Shown in pieces: positions 1-6,437 of a stretch of 10,724 nt of DNA; position 1 is the stretch's first letter, and every line of letters starts with the position of its first letter. The translations under genes and the position numbers were made by a program. The notes under the pieces were generated by a model that did not search any database, was not told the DNA's origin, and saw only the letters and a list, made by a program, of their open reading frames with translations. Origin of the DNA: Microcaldota archaeon (lineage in GTDB: Archaea; Micrarchaeota; Micrarchaeia; Anstonellales; Anstonellaceae); NCBI GenBank assembly GCA_023248455.1, contig JAHFEN010000009.1, positions 1-10,724 of the forward strand, in the 5' to 3' direction.

Positions 1-1353
1 AAGGCCGCGGTTGCCGCATTGAAAACCAAGACCGCGCCCTTTGCCGCACTTGAGCAGACAGTGGACAAGCTGTCGATTTCCACGGGCGACAGGATGGCTT
101 ACCGCTCCGGCGAGGAAAAGGCTGCGATCTTCGCCCCGAAGTATGACGCGCTCAAGGCAAAATACGGCGGGCTGAAGGGGCAGGCCGTGGAGGCAAAGTC
201 GCTGGTGGCTGATTCCAATTTCATGGGCGCCGCGGATTCTTTCATTTCCAAATCAGACTCGCTTGACCAGAAGCTGGAAAAGCGCGAATTCGACGGCTTC
301 GACGCTCTCCTGTCAGGCTACGAGTCCTCGGCAAAGGCGCTTGCAGCTGTGATAAACAATTCTACATCTCCCTACGACAAGATGCTGGATGCGCAGGATT
401 CGGCAGTGGACCAGCTCATAGAGGCGCAGTGGGGTGTGAACAGGCTTTCGCAGTCCTCTGTCAGCACTTACAACTCGCTTGCCGACAGGGAGAACAAGCT
501 GAATGCCAGGGTCAAGCCGCCCATGTCCCAAAGCCAGTACGAATCGCTCGCATCCGACTACCGCAAGCTTGAGACTGATGCCAAGGCTTATGCGTCAACC
601 TCTGCCACGCTTGAGGGCTCGGTTTTCGGAGTGGGCAATGCGATTGGAAGGACATCGGTGGATGGCGCCATGTCAATCGCCTCATCCATGGTCCCGATTT
701 CATTCAAGACCAGGCAGAGCTTCGCGAAATACGTGCCACCGCTTGTGCTTGCCGCAATAGATATGGCAGTGCTTGCAGTCGGGCTGCTGGCATTCGCGGC
801 AGTATTCTACTATTTCCACGGGGTGTTCAGAAGCAAATTAGCCATTTCCGGCTGGGCGCTTGCGATGCTGGGTTTCGTTTTCGTGCTCCTGATAGGCTCA
901 GTCGGCTTCTACGCAATCGTGCTTTCGACCGAGAAATTCACCACGTTCGCTGACTTCATGGGAACAGTAAAATCCTCGGACAGGGTGGCGGTCGTGGTGG
1001 AAATCGGCGGCTCCGCGGACTCGGCAATGCGCGCGTGCGCAAGCCAGATAGAGTCGCAGCTTGCCCTTTCCGGAAAAAAGACGCTCAAGTACTACATAAC
1101 CGGCAACACGTGCGCCTCTGTGACTCCGAAGACGGGCGCCAACAACACCACGGCCTATGACACCAAGGCCAATCTCGCTGCAGGCACCTGCCTTGACAAT
1201 CTGCCAGACATCCCGATTTTCGACCTGCAGTATTATGGCACCAGCCAGACGCCAGTTTTCACCACCGTGGTCACCAAGCAGGCGATATTCAAGGGCAATG
1301 CCGACTACTACGGGAAAAAACCGATGTGCGACGCAGCCAACGTGCTCAACTGA
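1..1353 (+). CDS. Membrane-anchored protein of unknown function, 5' partial
   Basis: I do not recognise this protein family. The frame is open at the left edge. A TTG at 19 has no ribosome binding site before it, so the true start probably lies upstream. Counting from that TTG, residues 1-235 are polar, helix-rich and likely coiled-coil in part. Two hydrophobic segments follow at about 240-267 and 275-302, separated by a short loop with R271 and K273. The last 140 residues form a second soluble domain with four cysteines (340, 365, 391, 437) and many Thr and Asn residues. Four spaced cysteines after a membrane segment suggest a disulfide-stabilised extracytoplasmic domain (inference). The next gene starts 42 nt after the TGA on the same strand and also encodes a membrane-anchored four-cysteine domain, so the two are probably co-transcribed. 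A role in the cell envelope is plausible but not shown. Confidence 0.75.
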   Translation, partial: KAAVAALKTKTAPFAALEQTVDKLSISTGDRMAYRSGEEKAAIFAPKYDALKAKYGGLKGQAVEAKSLVADSNFMGAADSFISKSDSLDQKLEKREFDGFDALLSGYESSAKALAAVINNSTSPYDKMLDAQDSAVDQLIEAQWGVNRLSQSSVSTYNSLADRENKLNARVKPPMSQSQYESLASDYRKLETDAKAYASTSATLEGSVFGVGNAIGRTSVDGAMSIASSMVPISFKTRQSFAKYVPPLVLAAIDMAVLAVGLLAFAAVFYYFHGVFRSKLAISGWALAMLGFVFVLLIGSVGFYAIVLSTEKFTTFADFMGTVKSSDRVAVVVEIGGSADSAMRACASQIESQLALSGKKTLKYYITGNTCASVTPKTGANNTTAYDTKANLAAGTCLDNLPDIPIFDLQYYGTSQTPVFTTVVTKQAIFKGNADYYGKKPMCDAANVLN

Positions 1354-1395
1354 AACAAGCGGCGCAAAAAATTCGGGCTTACGGGAGTGAATGAA

Positions 1396-1887
1396 ATGAA
1401 GCTTTCGGAAAACGACAGGAAGGCAGGCTTTGCGCTGCTTGTGCTCGCAGCCCTTGGCGCGGCAGCCTATGTGTTTTTCCTATCCGAGCCTGCAGACCTG
1501 CCATCCGACGGCAGAGAGCTTTACTACTTGCTCAAAAATGCAGGCAGGGCGGGAATACTCTATGATGTGCGCCAGGGCAGCGAACAGCAGGCTTCAGCAA
1601 TCTACCAGTGCGGCGTGGACATCATTTCCAAGGGCAGGTTCGCCGGGATTGCCCTTGAGAACATTGCATGCGACGAGTCAGGCTGCCTTTCAGTCTCCAC
1701 AGAGCGCAATGGCACAAGCAGGATGACTTATGAGCAGGCTAAAAGGAAGTTTTCGAGCATTCCGTACATACTGATAAAGCCGGCAGATTCCTCATCGTAC
1801 CAGCTCTTCCAGCGCCATATGGAAATCAGCATAGGCAAAAACTTCACGAACGCGAGCAGGTGCGACATCTCGGCGACGGAAAGCTGA
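1396..1887 (+). CDS. Small membrane-anchored four-cysteine protein of unknown function
   Basis: I do not recognise this 163-residue protein. An earlier in-frame GTG at 1387 would add three residues. I prefer the ATG at 1396 because the SD-like run GGGAGTGA (1383-1390) sits about 5 nt before it and overlaps the GTG. Residues 1-10 are polar and charged. Residues 11-30 form one hydrophobic segment (signal anchor), and the remaining 133 residues should lie outside the membrane. That domain has four cysteines (72, 92, 97, 156), with a C-x4-C pair at 92/97. It also has NFT and NAS sites near residues 149-153 that could be N-glycosylated if exported. It follows the preceding membrane protein closely and resembles it in layout (membrane segment plus four-cysteine domain), so the pair may form one envelope complex. 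That is inferred from context only. Confidence 0.75.
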   Translation: MKLSENDRKAGFALLVLAALGAAAYVFFLSEPADLPSDGRELYYLLKNAGRAGILYDVRQGSEQQASAIYQCGVDIISKGRFAGIALENIACDESGCLSVSTERNGTSRMTYEQAKRKFSSIPYILIKPADSSSYQLFQRHMEISIGKNFTNASRCDISATES

Positions 1888-1910
1888 CCAAAATACAGGT
1901 CTGAGTGAAC

Positions 1911-1942
1911 TTCTGTAAAAATAGGTTAATTTTACATCAGAA
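1911..1942 (+). terminator. Possible 3'-end stem-loop after the four-cysteine protein gene
   Basis: GTAAAA (1915-1920) pairs perfectly with TTTTAC (1930-1935) across a 9-nt loop. An outer arm, TTCTG (1911-1915) with CAGAA (1938-1942), could add pairs if two bases bulge out. It lies 24 nt after the upstream TGA. The stem is A/T-rich and weak, and no clear T-tract follows, so a terminator role is tentative. Confidence 0.3.
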
Positions 1943-1974
1943 AAACCGAATCTCTTCAATAAAATCCTTGAAGG

Positions 1975-2016
1975 GCACTGTAGTTCGCATACAGCGCCAC
2001 CCTCAGCCGGGGCGCT
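1975..2016 (+). other. Two overlapping, mutually exclusive stem-loops
   Basis: CTGTA (1978-1982) pairs with TACAG (1990-1994) across a 7-nt loop. The helix can extend to G1975-C1997 and C1976-G1996 past one A-C mismatch. AGCGCC (1993-1998) pairs with GGCGCT (2011-2016) across a 12-nt loop. The two stems share bases 1993-1998, so only one can form at a time. Both lie upstream of the TATA-like element at 2030, so they would be in RNA only if transcription reads through from the upstream genes. Confidence 0.35.
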
Positions 2017-2028
2017 TTCCTCGCAAGT

Positions 2029-2047
2029 GTTTTAATCCTAGAACCCT
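2029..2047 (+). repeat. Promoter-like 19-nt element, upstream copy
   Basis: GTTTTAATCCTAGAACCCT here matches the downstream copy at 2106-2124 in 17 of 19 positions; the differences are at positions 9 and 17. The TTTTAAT core resembles an archaeal TATA box. An ATG follows at 2062, about 29 nt after the core, which is close to leaderless spacing. It may be a duplicated promoter or operator. Confidence 0.5.
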
Positions 2048-2061
2048 TTTGCTCGCTCCAG

Positions 2062-2103
2062 ATGGGTACGCCTGCAAAAGCGTTCACGGAAAACTGTACA
2101 TAA
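2062..2103 (+). CDS. Possible 13-codon leader ORF upstream of tyrosyl-tRNA synthetase
   Basis: ATG at 2062 opens a 13-codon frame ending in TAA at 2101-2103. The predicted peptide is MGTPAKAFTENCT. The ATG lies about 29 nt after a TATA-like core (2030-2036), the same arrangement as the real start of the synthetase gene, so it could be translated from a leaderless message. It contains no tyrosine codons, so a tyrosine-sensing attenuator is not supported. It may equally be a chance frame after a duplicated promoter. Confidence 0.2.
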   Translation: MGTPAKAFTENCT

Positions 2104-2105
2104 CC

Positions 2106-2124
2106 GTTTTAATTCTAGAACTCT
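2106..2124 (+). promoter_or_regulatory. TATA-box region of the tyrosyl-tRNA synthetase gene (downstream repeat copy)
   Basis: GTTTTAATTCTAGAACTCT contains the TATA-like core TTTTAATT at 2107-2114, centred about 27 nt before the ATG at 2137. That is the usual archaeal distance from TATA box to transcription start, so transcription should begin at or next to the start codon. No SD motif precedes the ATG, which fits a leaderless message. The TCTAGA palindrome next to the core could be an operator half of the repeated element (inference). Confidence 0.6.
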
Positions 2125-2136
2125 ACTTTTAGCCCT

Positions 2137-3210
2137 ATGGACATCGAGGGGAAAATTGCGCTTGTGAAGAGCAAGCCTGTCTGCGAAATAGTCACCGAGG
2201 ACGAGCTTCACGCTCTTTTCGAGGCGAATCCGCACCCGAAGCACTACATAGGCTTTGAAATATCAGGCAGGGTGCACCTCGGATCAGGGCTCCTGACCTC
2301 GCTTATGCTCAAGGATTTCATTGCGGCTGGAATCAAGCCGACCGTTTTCCTTGCAGACTACCACGCATGGATAAACGGCAAGATGGGAGGGGACCTGGAA
2401 AAAATACAGCAGGTGGCCGTGGGCTACTTCAAGTCTGCGTTCATTTCGCTTGGCCTTACTGAAGACAAGGTGGATTACGTGCTTGCCTCTGAACTTTACA
2501 GCAAGCACGGGAATGATTACTGGAAAGAGGTGCTGCGCATCACCAAGGACACCACCATGCAGAGGATGCTGCGCTGCACCACCATAATGGGAAGAAGGGA
2601 AAAGGATTCGCTGGACTGCGCATCCGTGCTCTACCCGGCAATGCAGGCAGCAGACATCTTCGCGCTTGATGCTGACATCGCGCACGCTGGCATGGACCAG
2701 AGAAAGGTGCACATGCTGGCCCGCGAAATTGCAATCAAGCACGGCAAGAAAAAGCCGGTCGTGCTCCACCACAGGCTGCTTATGGGCCTTCTGGGCCCGC
2801 AGAAAATGGGCTTTGACGAGAACGAGAAGGACGACCTGGAAATCTCCTCCAAAATGAGCAAGAGCAAGCCCGATTCCTGCATATTCATACACGACTCCGA
2901 GGCTGAAATTTCGCGCAAAGTGAAAGGCGCCTACTGCCAGGAGAAAAATGCCGAGAACAACCCGGTGCTTGAGATGTGCGAGCAGTTCATTTTGCGCAGT
3001 GAGAAGGACACGCTCGCAGTGGAGCGCCCTTCCAAATTCGGGGGGGACGTGGAATTCGCCTCTTACGATGAGCTGAAGCAGGCCTATGCGGCAGGGAAAT
3101 TGCACCCTACGGACTTGAAGAATGCGGTGTCCCACTCCTTGTCAATAATGCTTGGGCCTTCAAGGAAATACTTTGAAAAGCGCCCAGAGCTTCTTTCGCA
3201 GATTGGCTGA
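2137..3210 (+). CDS. tyrS: Tyrosyl-tRNA synthetase, archaeal/eukaryal type
   Basis: This cytoplasmic class I aminoacyl-tRNA synthetase activates tyrosine with ATP and charges tRNA-Tyr. The HIGH-like motif is HLGS at 47-50, with Ser in place of the last His, and KMSKS is at 239-243. Residues matching the Methanocaldococcus jannaschii tyrosine pocket (Y32, Y151, Q155, D158, Q173) are all present as Y37, Y166, Q170, D173 and Q188. The C-terminal HPTDLKNAV (323-331) keeps the His and Asp that contact the anticodon in that family (H283 and D286 there). The length of 357 residues exceeds the 306 of the M. jannaschii enzyme, mainly through insertions such as GGDLEKIQ (84-91). The start at 2137 fits leaderless transcription from the TATA box 27 nt upstream; there is no SD. 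The next gene begins 80 nt downstream with its own SD. Confidence 0.96.
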   Translation: MDIEGKIALVKSKPVCEIVTEDELHALFEANPHPKHYIGFEISGRVHLGSGLLTSLMLKDFIAAGIKPTVFLADYHAWINGKMGGDLEKIQQVAVGYFKSAFISLGLTEDKVDYVLASELYSKHGNDYWKEVLRITKDTTMQRMLRCTTIMGRREKDSLDCASVLYPAMQAADIFALDADIAHAGMDQRKVHMLAREIAIKHGKKKPVVLHHRLLMGLLGPQKMGFDENEKDDLEISSKMSKSKPDSCIFIHDSEAEISRKVKGAYCQEKNAENNPVLEMCEQFILRSEKDTLAVERPSKFGGDVEFASYDELKQAYAAGKLHPTDLKNAVSHSLSIMLGPSRKYFEKRPELLSQIG

Positions 3211-3220
3211 ATGAGCCAAT
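3202..3220 (+). terminator. Perfect 7-bp hairpin spanning the tyrS stop codon
   Basis: ATTGGCT (3202-3208) pairs perfectly with AGCCAAT (3214-3220) around the 5-nt loop GAATG. The TGA stop (3208-3210) lies at the stem-loop junction. It could mark the mRNA 3' end or protect it. No strong T-tract follows directly; a T-rich stretch appears about 40 nt later (3259-3263). Confidence 0.4.
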
Positions 3221-3248
3221 TATGCATTGCCAGGAACTTGTGCAAGAC

Positions 3249-3284
3249 AATTAAAGACTTTTTCCTCGAATCGTTTCAAAGGAG
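3249..3284 (+). promoter_or_regulatory. Likely TATA box and SD of the Lon-type protease gene
   Basis: AATTAAAG (3249-3256) is TATA-like and would place transcription start near 3279, giving a very short leader. That leader would begin at AAAGGAG (3278-3284), whose GGAG core is 6 nt before the ATG at 3291. The SD supports the chosen start. The TATA call is weaker than those of other genes here. Confidence 0.4.
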
Positions 3285-3290
3285 AGTGAA

Positions 3291-5060
3291 ATGCTGGCCC
3301 TAAGACTTTTTGCGTTGCTATTCCTACTTCTGCTGCCATTGTCCTACTCTGCCCCATGCCAGGCTGCCTCAAGGAGCATTTACCTTGCAGCGGTCACAGG
3401 GGAAAACAGCGGGGGGGTTTTCCAGCTCACTGTTGAGACCAAGCCTGGCAACGGGACTATTTACACTGCGATCACCCCAAGGACCGGCTTTGCCACGCAG
3501 GACTCCGAGGAATCGGCAGTGCGTTACGCTTTTTCCAGCTCAGGCTATTCAAGGAGCGACTGCGATGTGCTATTCAGAATAAACGGCGACTTCAATGCCA
3601 ACACCATAGACGGCCCCTCGGCAGGCGGGGCGATGGCAGTTGCCACGCGCGCAGCCCTGCTAGGGAAACAGATACGCCAGGACATTGTTATGACAGGGAC
3701 AATATCGCCGGAGGGCGGAGTGGGCGAAGTGGGCGGGGTAATTGAGAAATCGCTCGCGGCTGCAGACGCAGGGGCGAAATACTTCCTGGTGCCCAAGCTG
3801 CAGGTGCACGAGGCGCTCCTGATTTCCTCGTTTTCCTCCGCAAAGGACTTTCGCGCAATAGAAGTAAAGACCGAGCAGGATGCGGAAAAAATCCTGTTTT
3901 CAGGCTATTCGCAGAATTTCAGCTCGCAGTTCAGGCCGGAGAGCAAGCAGATTCCAGAGGGCCTGCCCCAGCTTCCAATAGATGCCGATATGGGCAGGTT
4001 CACGCTGGTTGCGAAAAAAGTGGTGGATGACCTTGGCATTGAGGTGCGCGGGGCTTTCCAGCAAACGAAAGAAAACAATGATACTGAAACAATGCGCGCC
4101 TATTTCAACCACGAAATATCCAAGTACTATTCGCTCCTTCCAAAGGGCTATCCCTTCACTGCGGCAAACGCGGCATTCCTGCTTTCAATCGATGCTGAAT
4201 ATGTCAGGATTGGCGATGCGAAAATAGACCTTGACGGAAGCGTGAAGGACGTTTCAGCCTGCATATCCCAGCTGAAAAGCCCGGCAAAGACCGGTGAAAA
4301 CTTCCACTGGGCCCTCGGGGCTGATCTTCGGAGGCTGTGGGCAGAGCAGAAGCTCAACCAGACAATTAAGAACCGAGCAGAGCAAAGCGGCTACAGTTCG
4401 CTCCGCGACCTGCTGTTCGCCTACAGCTGGTGCAAAATATCAGGGGAGCTAGCCTCCCAGGCAAACGACATAGGGGGCGAGCCGGCGGACGAATCTGCGC
4501 TGTCAGAGCTTGCAGGCGAAAAGATAAACGAGGCTGAGCAGGCGCTGTCTTCCTCTGCAAGGCTGGATTATGACTCTGCCTGGCATCTTGACAATGCGTA
4601 TGCTGCAAACAAGAGCGGCAACTACGGTGCTGCAATTTACGAGGCTTCGTATGCTGAAACCATGCAGGGCATATCATCCGAATCAGTGGAGAACGTAAGC
4701 GAGGCGGCTGAAAAGCTTTCAGCAGGCAGCAGGTCGTCGCTTTGGGGCAAGATATACTACGGCCAGGGCATGTACCTCTACCAAGAGGCGCTCAACGGCA
4801 AGTTCGCGCCCACAGACGCGTATAGGCTGCTCCAATATTCCTCGGACCTGGACAGGACTTCAGGGCGCATTGACAGAGAACTTTTAAAGAAAAAGGGAGA
4901 AATCGTGCAACGAGTGGCGGTGCAGAGAGCGCCAGCTGCCAAGGCGCCCACTGAAATGGACGCCATGCTCTCAATAATACTGGCGCCCTGTGTCGCGGTC
5001 TTCGGGCTGTCGGTCATATGGAGGCTGGCAAAGGGAAAAAAGCCCATAAAGGTCGGTTGA
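3291..5060 (+). CDS. Secreted, membrane-anchored Lon-type (S16) serine protease without ATPase domain
   Basis: The predicted 589-residue protein begins with a signal peptide (hydrophobic 4-20, likely cleavage near residues 24-27). A Lon protease domain follows at about 30-205. DGPSAGG (107-113) carries the catalytic serine S110, and GGVIEK (148-153) carries the lysine K153. The 43-residue spacing equals that of Escherichia coli Lon S679/K722. There is no AAA+ Walker motif, so it resembles archaeal ATPase-independent Lon-domain proteins (COG1750-like) rather than LonB. Residues 230-550 are alpha-helical in character and unrecognised, perhaps a substrate-binding platform. A C-terminal hydrophobic segment (559-577) followed by KGKKPIK would anchor it with a lysine-rich tail inside, placing the protease outside the cell. 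Its TGA directly abuts the ATG of the next gene, indicating translational coupling. Confidence 0.88.
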   Translation: MLALRLFALLFLLLLPLSYSAPCQAASRSIYLAAVTGENSGGVFQLTVETKPGNGTIYTAITPRTGFATQDSEESAVRYAFSSSGYSRSDCDVLFRINGDFNANTIDGPSAGGAMAVATRAALLGKQIRQDIVMTGTISPEGGVGEVGGVIEKSLAAADAGAKYFLVPKLQVHEALLISSFSSAKDFRAIEVKTEQDAEKILFSGYSQNFSSQFRPESKQIPEGLPQLPIDADMGRFTLVAKKVVDDLGIEVRGAFQQTKENNDTETMRAYFNHEISKYYSLLPKGYPFTAANAAFLLSIDAEYVRIGDAKIDLDGSVKDVSACISQLKSPAKTGENFHWALGADLRRLWAEQKLNQTIKNRAEQSGYSSLRDLLFAYSWCKISGELASQANDIGGEPADESALSELAGEKINEAEQALSSSARLDYDSAWHLDNAYAANKSGNYGAAIYEASYAETMQGISSESVENVSEAAEKLSAGSRSSLWGKIYYGQGMYLYQEALNGKFAPTDAYRLLQYSSDLDRTSGRIDRELLKKKGEIVQRVAVQRAPAAKAPTEMDAMLSIILAPCVAVFGLSVIWRLAKGKKPIKVG

Positions 5061-6296
5061 ATGGAACTTTCGGAACGCGTAAAAGGCCTTGCAAAGGAAT
5101 ACGCTGGCGTGAAAAGGGTGGCGCTCTCCTACTCCGGGGGGCTTGATTCTGCAGTAATAGGCAGGCTCCTTTCTGACGCTGGCTTTGAGGTGCTGCCAGT
5201 GGCAGTGGACATTGGACAGCATTCCGACCTCAAGCGCGTTGCCGCAAACGCAAAGGCCATGTTCGGCTCGTGCGCGGCTGCAGACGTCCGGGAAGGATTC
5301 GCAAACAGCATACACCGCGCAATAAAGGCAAATTTCGGCTTCAGCGGCAACACGAACTCAGGTGGCATTTCCCGCCCGGCTCTTGCGCAGGCGCTTGCAT
5401 CTGAGGCAAGAAGGCTTTCCTGCACTGCGATTGCGCACGGCTCCCCGGGCACTGGGAACAACCACTTGAGCATGGAAAACGCCCTTCGCGTGCTTGCGCC
5501 GGACATGAGGATAATCGCGCCTGTAAGGGATTTGGACATACGCCGAGACGAGGCGCTGGCATATGCAAAGAAAGAAAAGCTCCTCACCAACCTGCAGCGG
5601 GCCTCGAAATATTCTGCCGATGAGAATCTATGGGAGCGGAGCATAAGGCAGGGCGCAGCAGTGGACCACACGCATGCCCTCCCTGAAGAGGCCTACAAGT
5701 GGACTGTTTCGCCTGCAAAGGCGCCCAACACCCCTGCAAAAGTCGAGGTAGAGCTCCTCAACGGAATCCCAATCTCAGCAGTTATCGATGGCAAAAAAGT
5801 ATCCGGCAAAATAGAATTGATCGAAAAGCTGAACGCAATAGGCGGCAAGTACGGCGTGGGGCGTGTTGACTCGCTCGATGACAAAGTGGTAGGGCTGAAG
5901 GCTCGCGAGGTATACGAGTGCCCTGCTGCAAGAATCCTTCTTACAGCGCACCGCGAGCTTGAGACAATCACACTCACAACTAAGGAATTGGACGCAAAGA
6001 CTTCGATTGACGGTCTTTGGGCGCGCACAGTGCACGACGGCGGCTGGTACACGCGCCTGCGAAGGGCGCTGGACGCATTCATAGACGAAACGCAGCGCGC
6101 AGTGGACGGGAGTGTGTCGCTTGAGCTTTACAAGGGAAGCATAATAGTGAGGGGCAGGAAGAGCAAGCATGCGCTCTATGACACAAGGCTCTCCTCCCGC
6201 GACTCCAAGGGGGTTTTCTCGCAAAAGGAGGCGCGCCACTTTGCCAAGCTCTACGGCCTGCAGGACATTATCGCATACATGATTGACGTGGACTGA
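5061..6296 (+). CDS. Argininosuccinate synthase family protein with altered substrate motifs
   Basis: The overall fold is that of ArgG, which condenses citrulline and aspartate using ATP. Seen here are the PP-loop SYSGGLDS (23-30), DIGQ (50-53), YSADENLWERS (184-194), GVGRVDSLDDKVVGLKAREV (265-284) and a C-terminal oligomerisation arm (about 365-411). The length of 411 residues is normal for the family. However, the family signature HGxTGKGNDQ(V)RFE reads HGSPGTGNNHLSME (126-139). The aspartate-contacting Thr and Asp become Pro and Asn, and the citrulline-contacting Arg becomes Ser. The YEGxYP segment that normally precedes the conserved RP is replaced by FGFSGNTN (92-99). ATP binding and adenylation look intact, but the substrates may differ, so I give no argG symbol. 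No argH or other arginine genes are visible nearby. AAAGGT at 5048-5053 can act as SD, and zero spacing to the protease stop implies coupling. Confidence 0.8.
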   Translation: MELSERVKGLAKEYAGVKRVALSYSGGLDSAVIGRLLSDAGFEVLPVAVDIGQHSDLKRVAANAKAMFGSCAAADVREGFANSIHRAIKANFGFSGNTNSGGISRPALAQALASEARRLSCTAIAHGSPGTGNNHLSMENALRVLAPDMRIIAPVRDLDIRRDEALAYAKKEKLLTNLQRASKYSADENLWERSIRQGAAVDHTHALPEEAYKWTVSPAKAPNTPAKVEVELLNGIPISAVIDGKKVSGKIELIEKLNAIGGKYGVGRVDSLDDKVVGLKAREVYECPAARILLTAHRELETITLTTKELDAKTSIDGLWARTVHDGGWYTRLRRALDAFIDETQRAVDGSVSLELYKGSIIVRGRKSKHALYDTRLSSRDSKGVFSQKEARHFAKLYGLQDIIAYMIDVD

Positions 6297-6437
6297 TGAG
6301 AGGGAAGGCGACCAGATATGAGAGGAAATTGGGGTGCTCAAACGACGACGGAAGACCAAAGGTATTTAAATATGAATCGACATAATTGACAACAGAAGAT
6401 ATTTGACGCTTAGACGATACTGAAGGGGGTTGAGAAT
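6297..6437 (+). promoter_or_regulatory. Promoter and SD of the carbonic-anhydrase-like gene
   Basis: A strong TATA box, TATTTAAAT (6363-6371), is preceded by the purine-rich BRE-like AAAGG (6358-6362). Transcription should start near 6393, leaving a leader of about 45 nt. GGGGGT (6425-6430) is a good SD 7 nt before the ATG at 6438. An independent promoter separates this gene from the ArgG-like gene upstream. Confidence 0.6.

Larger units (their letters stand above)
1888..2136. other. Non-coding interval with stem-loops and a duplicated promoter-like element
   Basis: This 249-nt gap separates the four-cysteine protein from the tyrosyl-tRNA synthetase. It holds an A/T-rich stem-loop just after the upstream stop, two overlapping G+C-containing stem-loops, and two near-identical 19-nt TATA-like elements. 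A very short leaderless reading frame lies between the two elements. I searched both strands by eye for tRNA T-arm patterns and saw no complete tRNA. A 75-codon + strand frame at 1905-2132 lacks any start signal or recognisable sequence and I do not accept it. Confidence 0.6.

Noticed and set aside
1387..1389. GTG as the start of the small four-cysteine protein
   Set aside because: The GTG falls inside the SD-like GGGAGTGA. The ATG at 1396 has correct spacing to that motif.
1975..1997. A possible tRNA T-arm (CTGTA, loop GTTCGCA, TACAG)
   Set aside because: The loop lacks the conserved A58 and the G53-C61 closing pair in the right register, and no matching acceptor, D or anticodon arms are visible around it.
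1905..2132. A 75-codon + strand reading frame in the intergenic region before tyrS
   Set aside because: It has no start signal and no recognisable sequence, and it overlaps stem-loops and the tyrS promoter region. It looks like chance.
2284..3135. A long minus-strand frame opposite tyrS
   Set aside because: It is entirely antisense to a confidently identified gene. It is low-complexity and rich in His and Val, as expected from the complement of coding sequence.
6293..6425. A possible C/D box small RNA starting with CTGATGA after the ArgG-like gene
   Set aside because: The C box lacks the leading purine, it overlaps a stop codon, and no properly spaced D box with a closing terminal stem was found.
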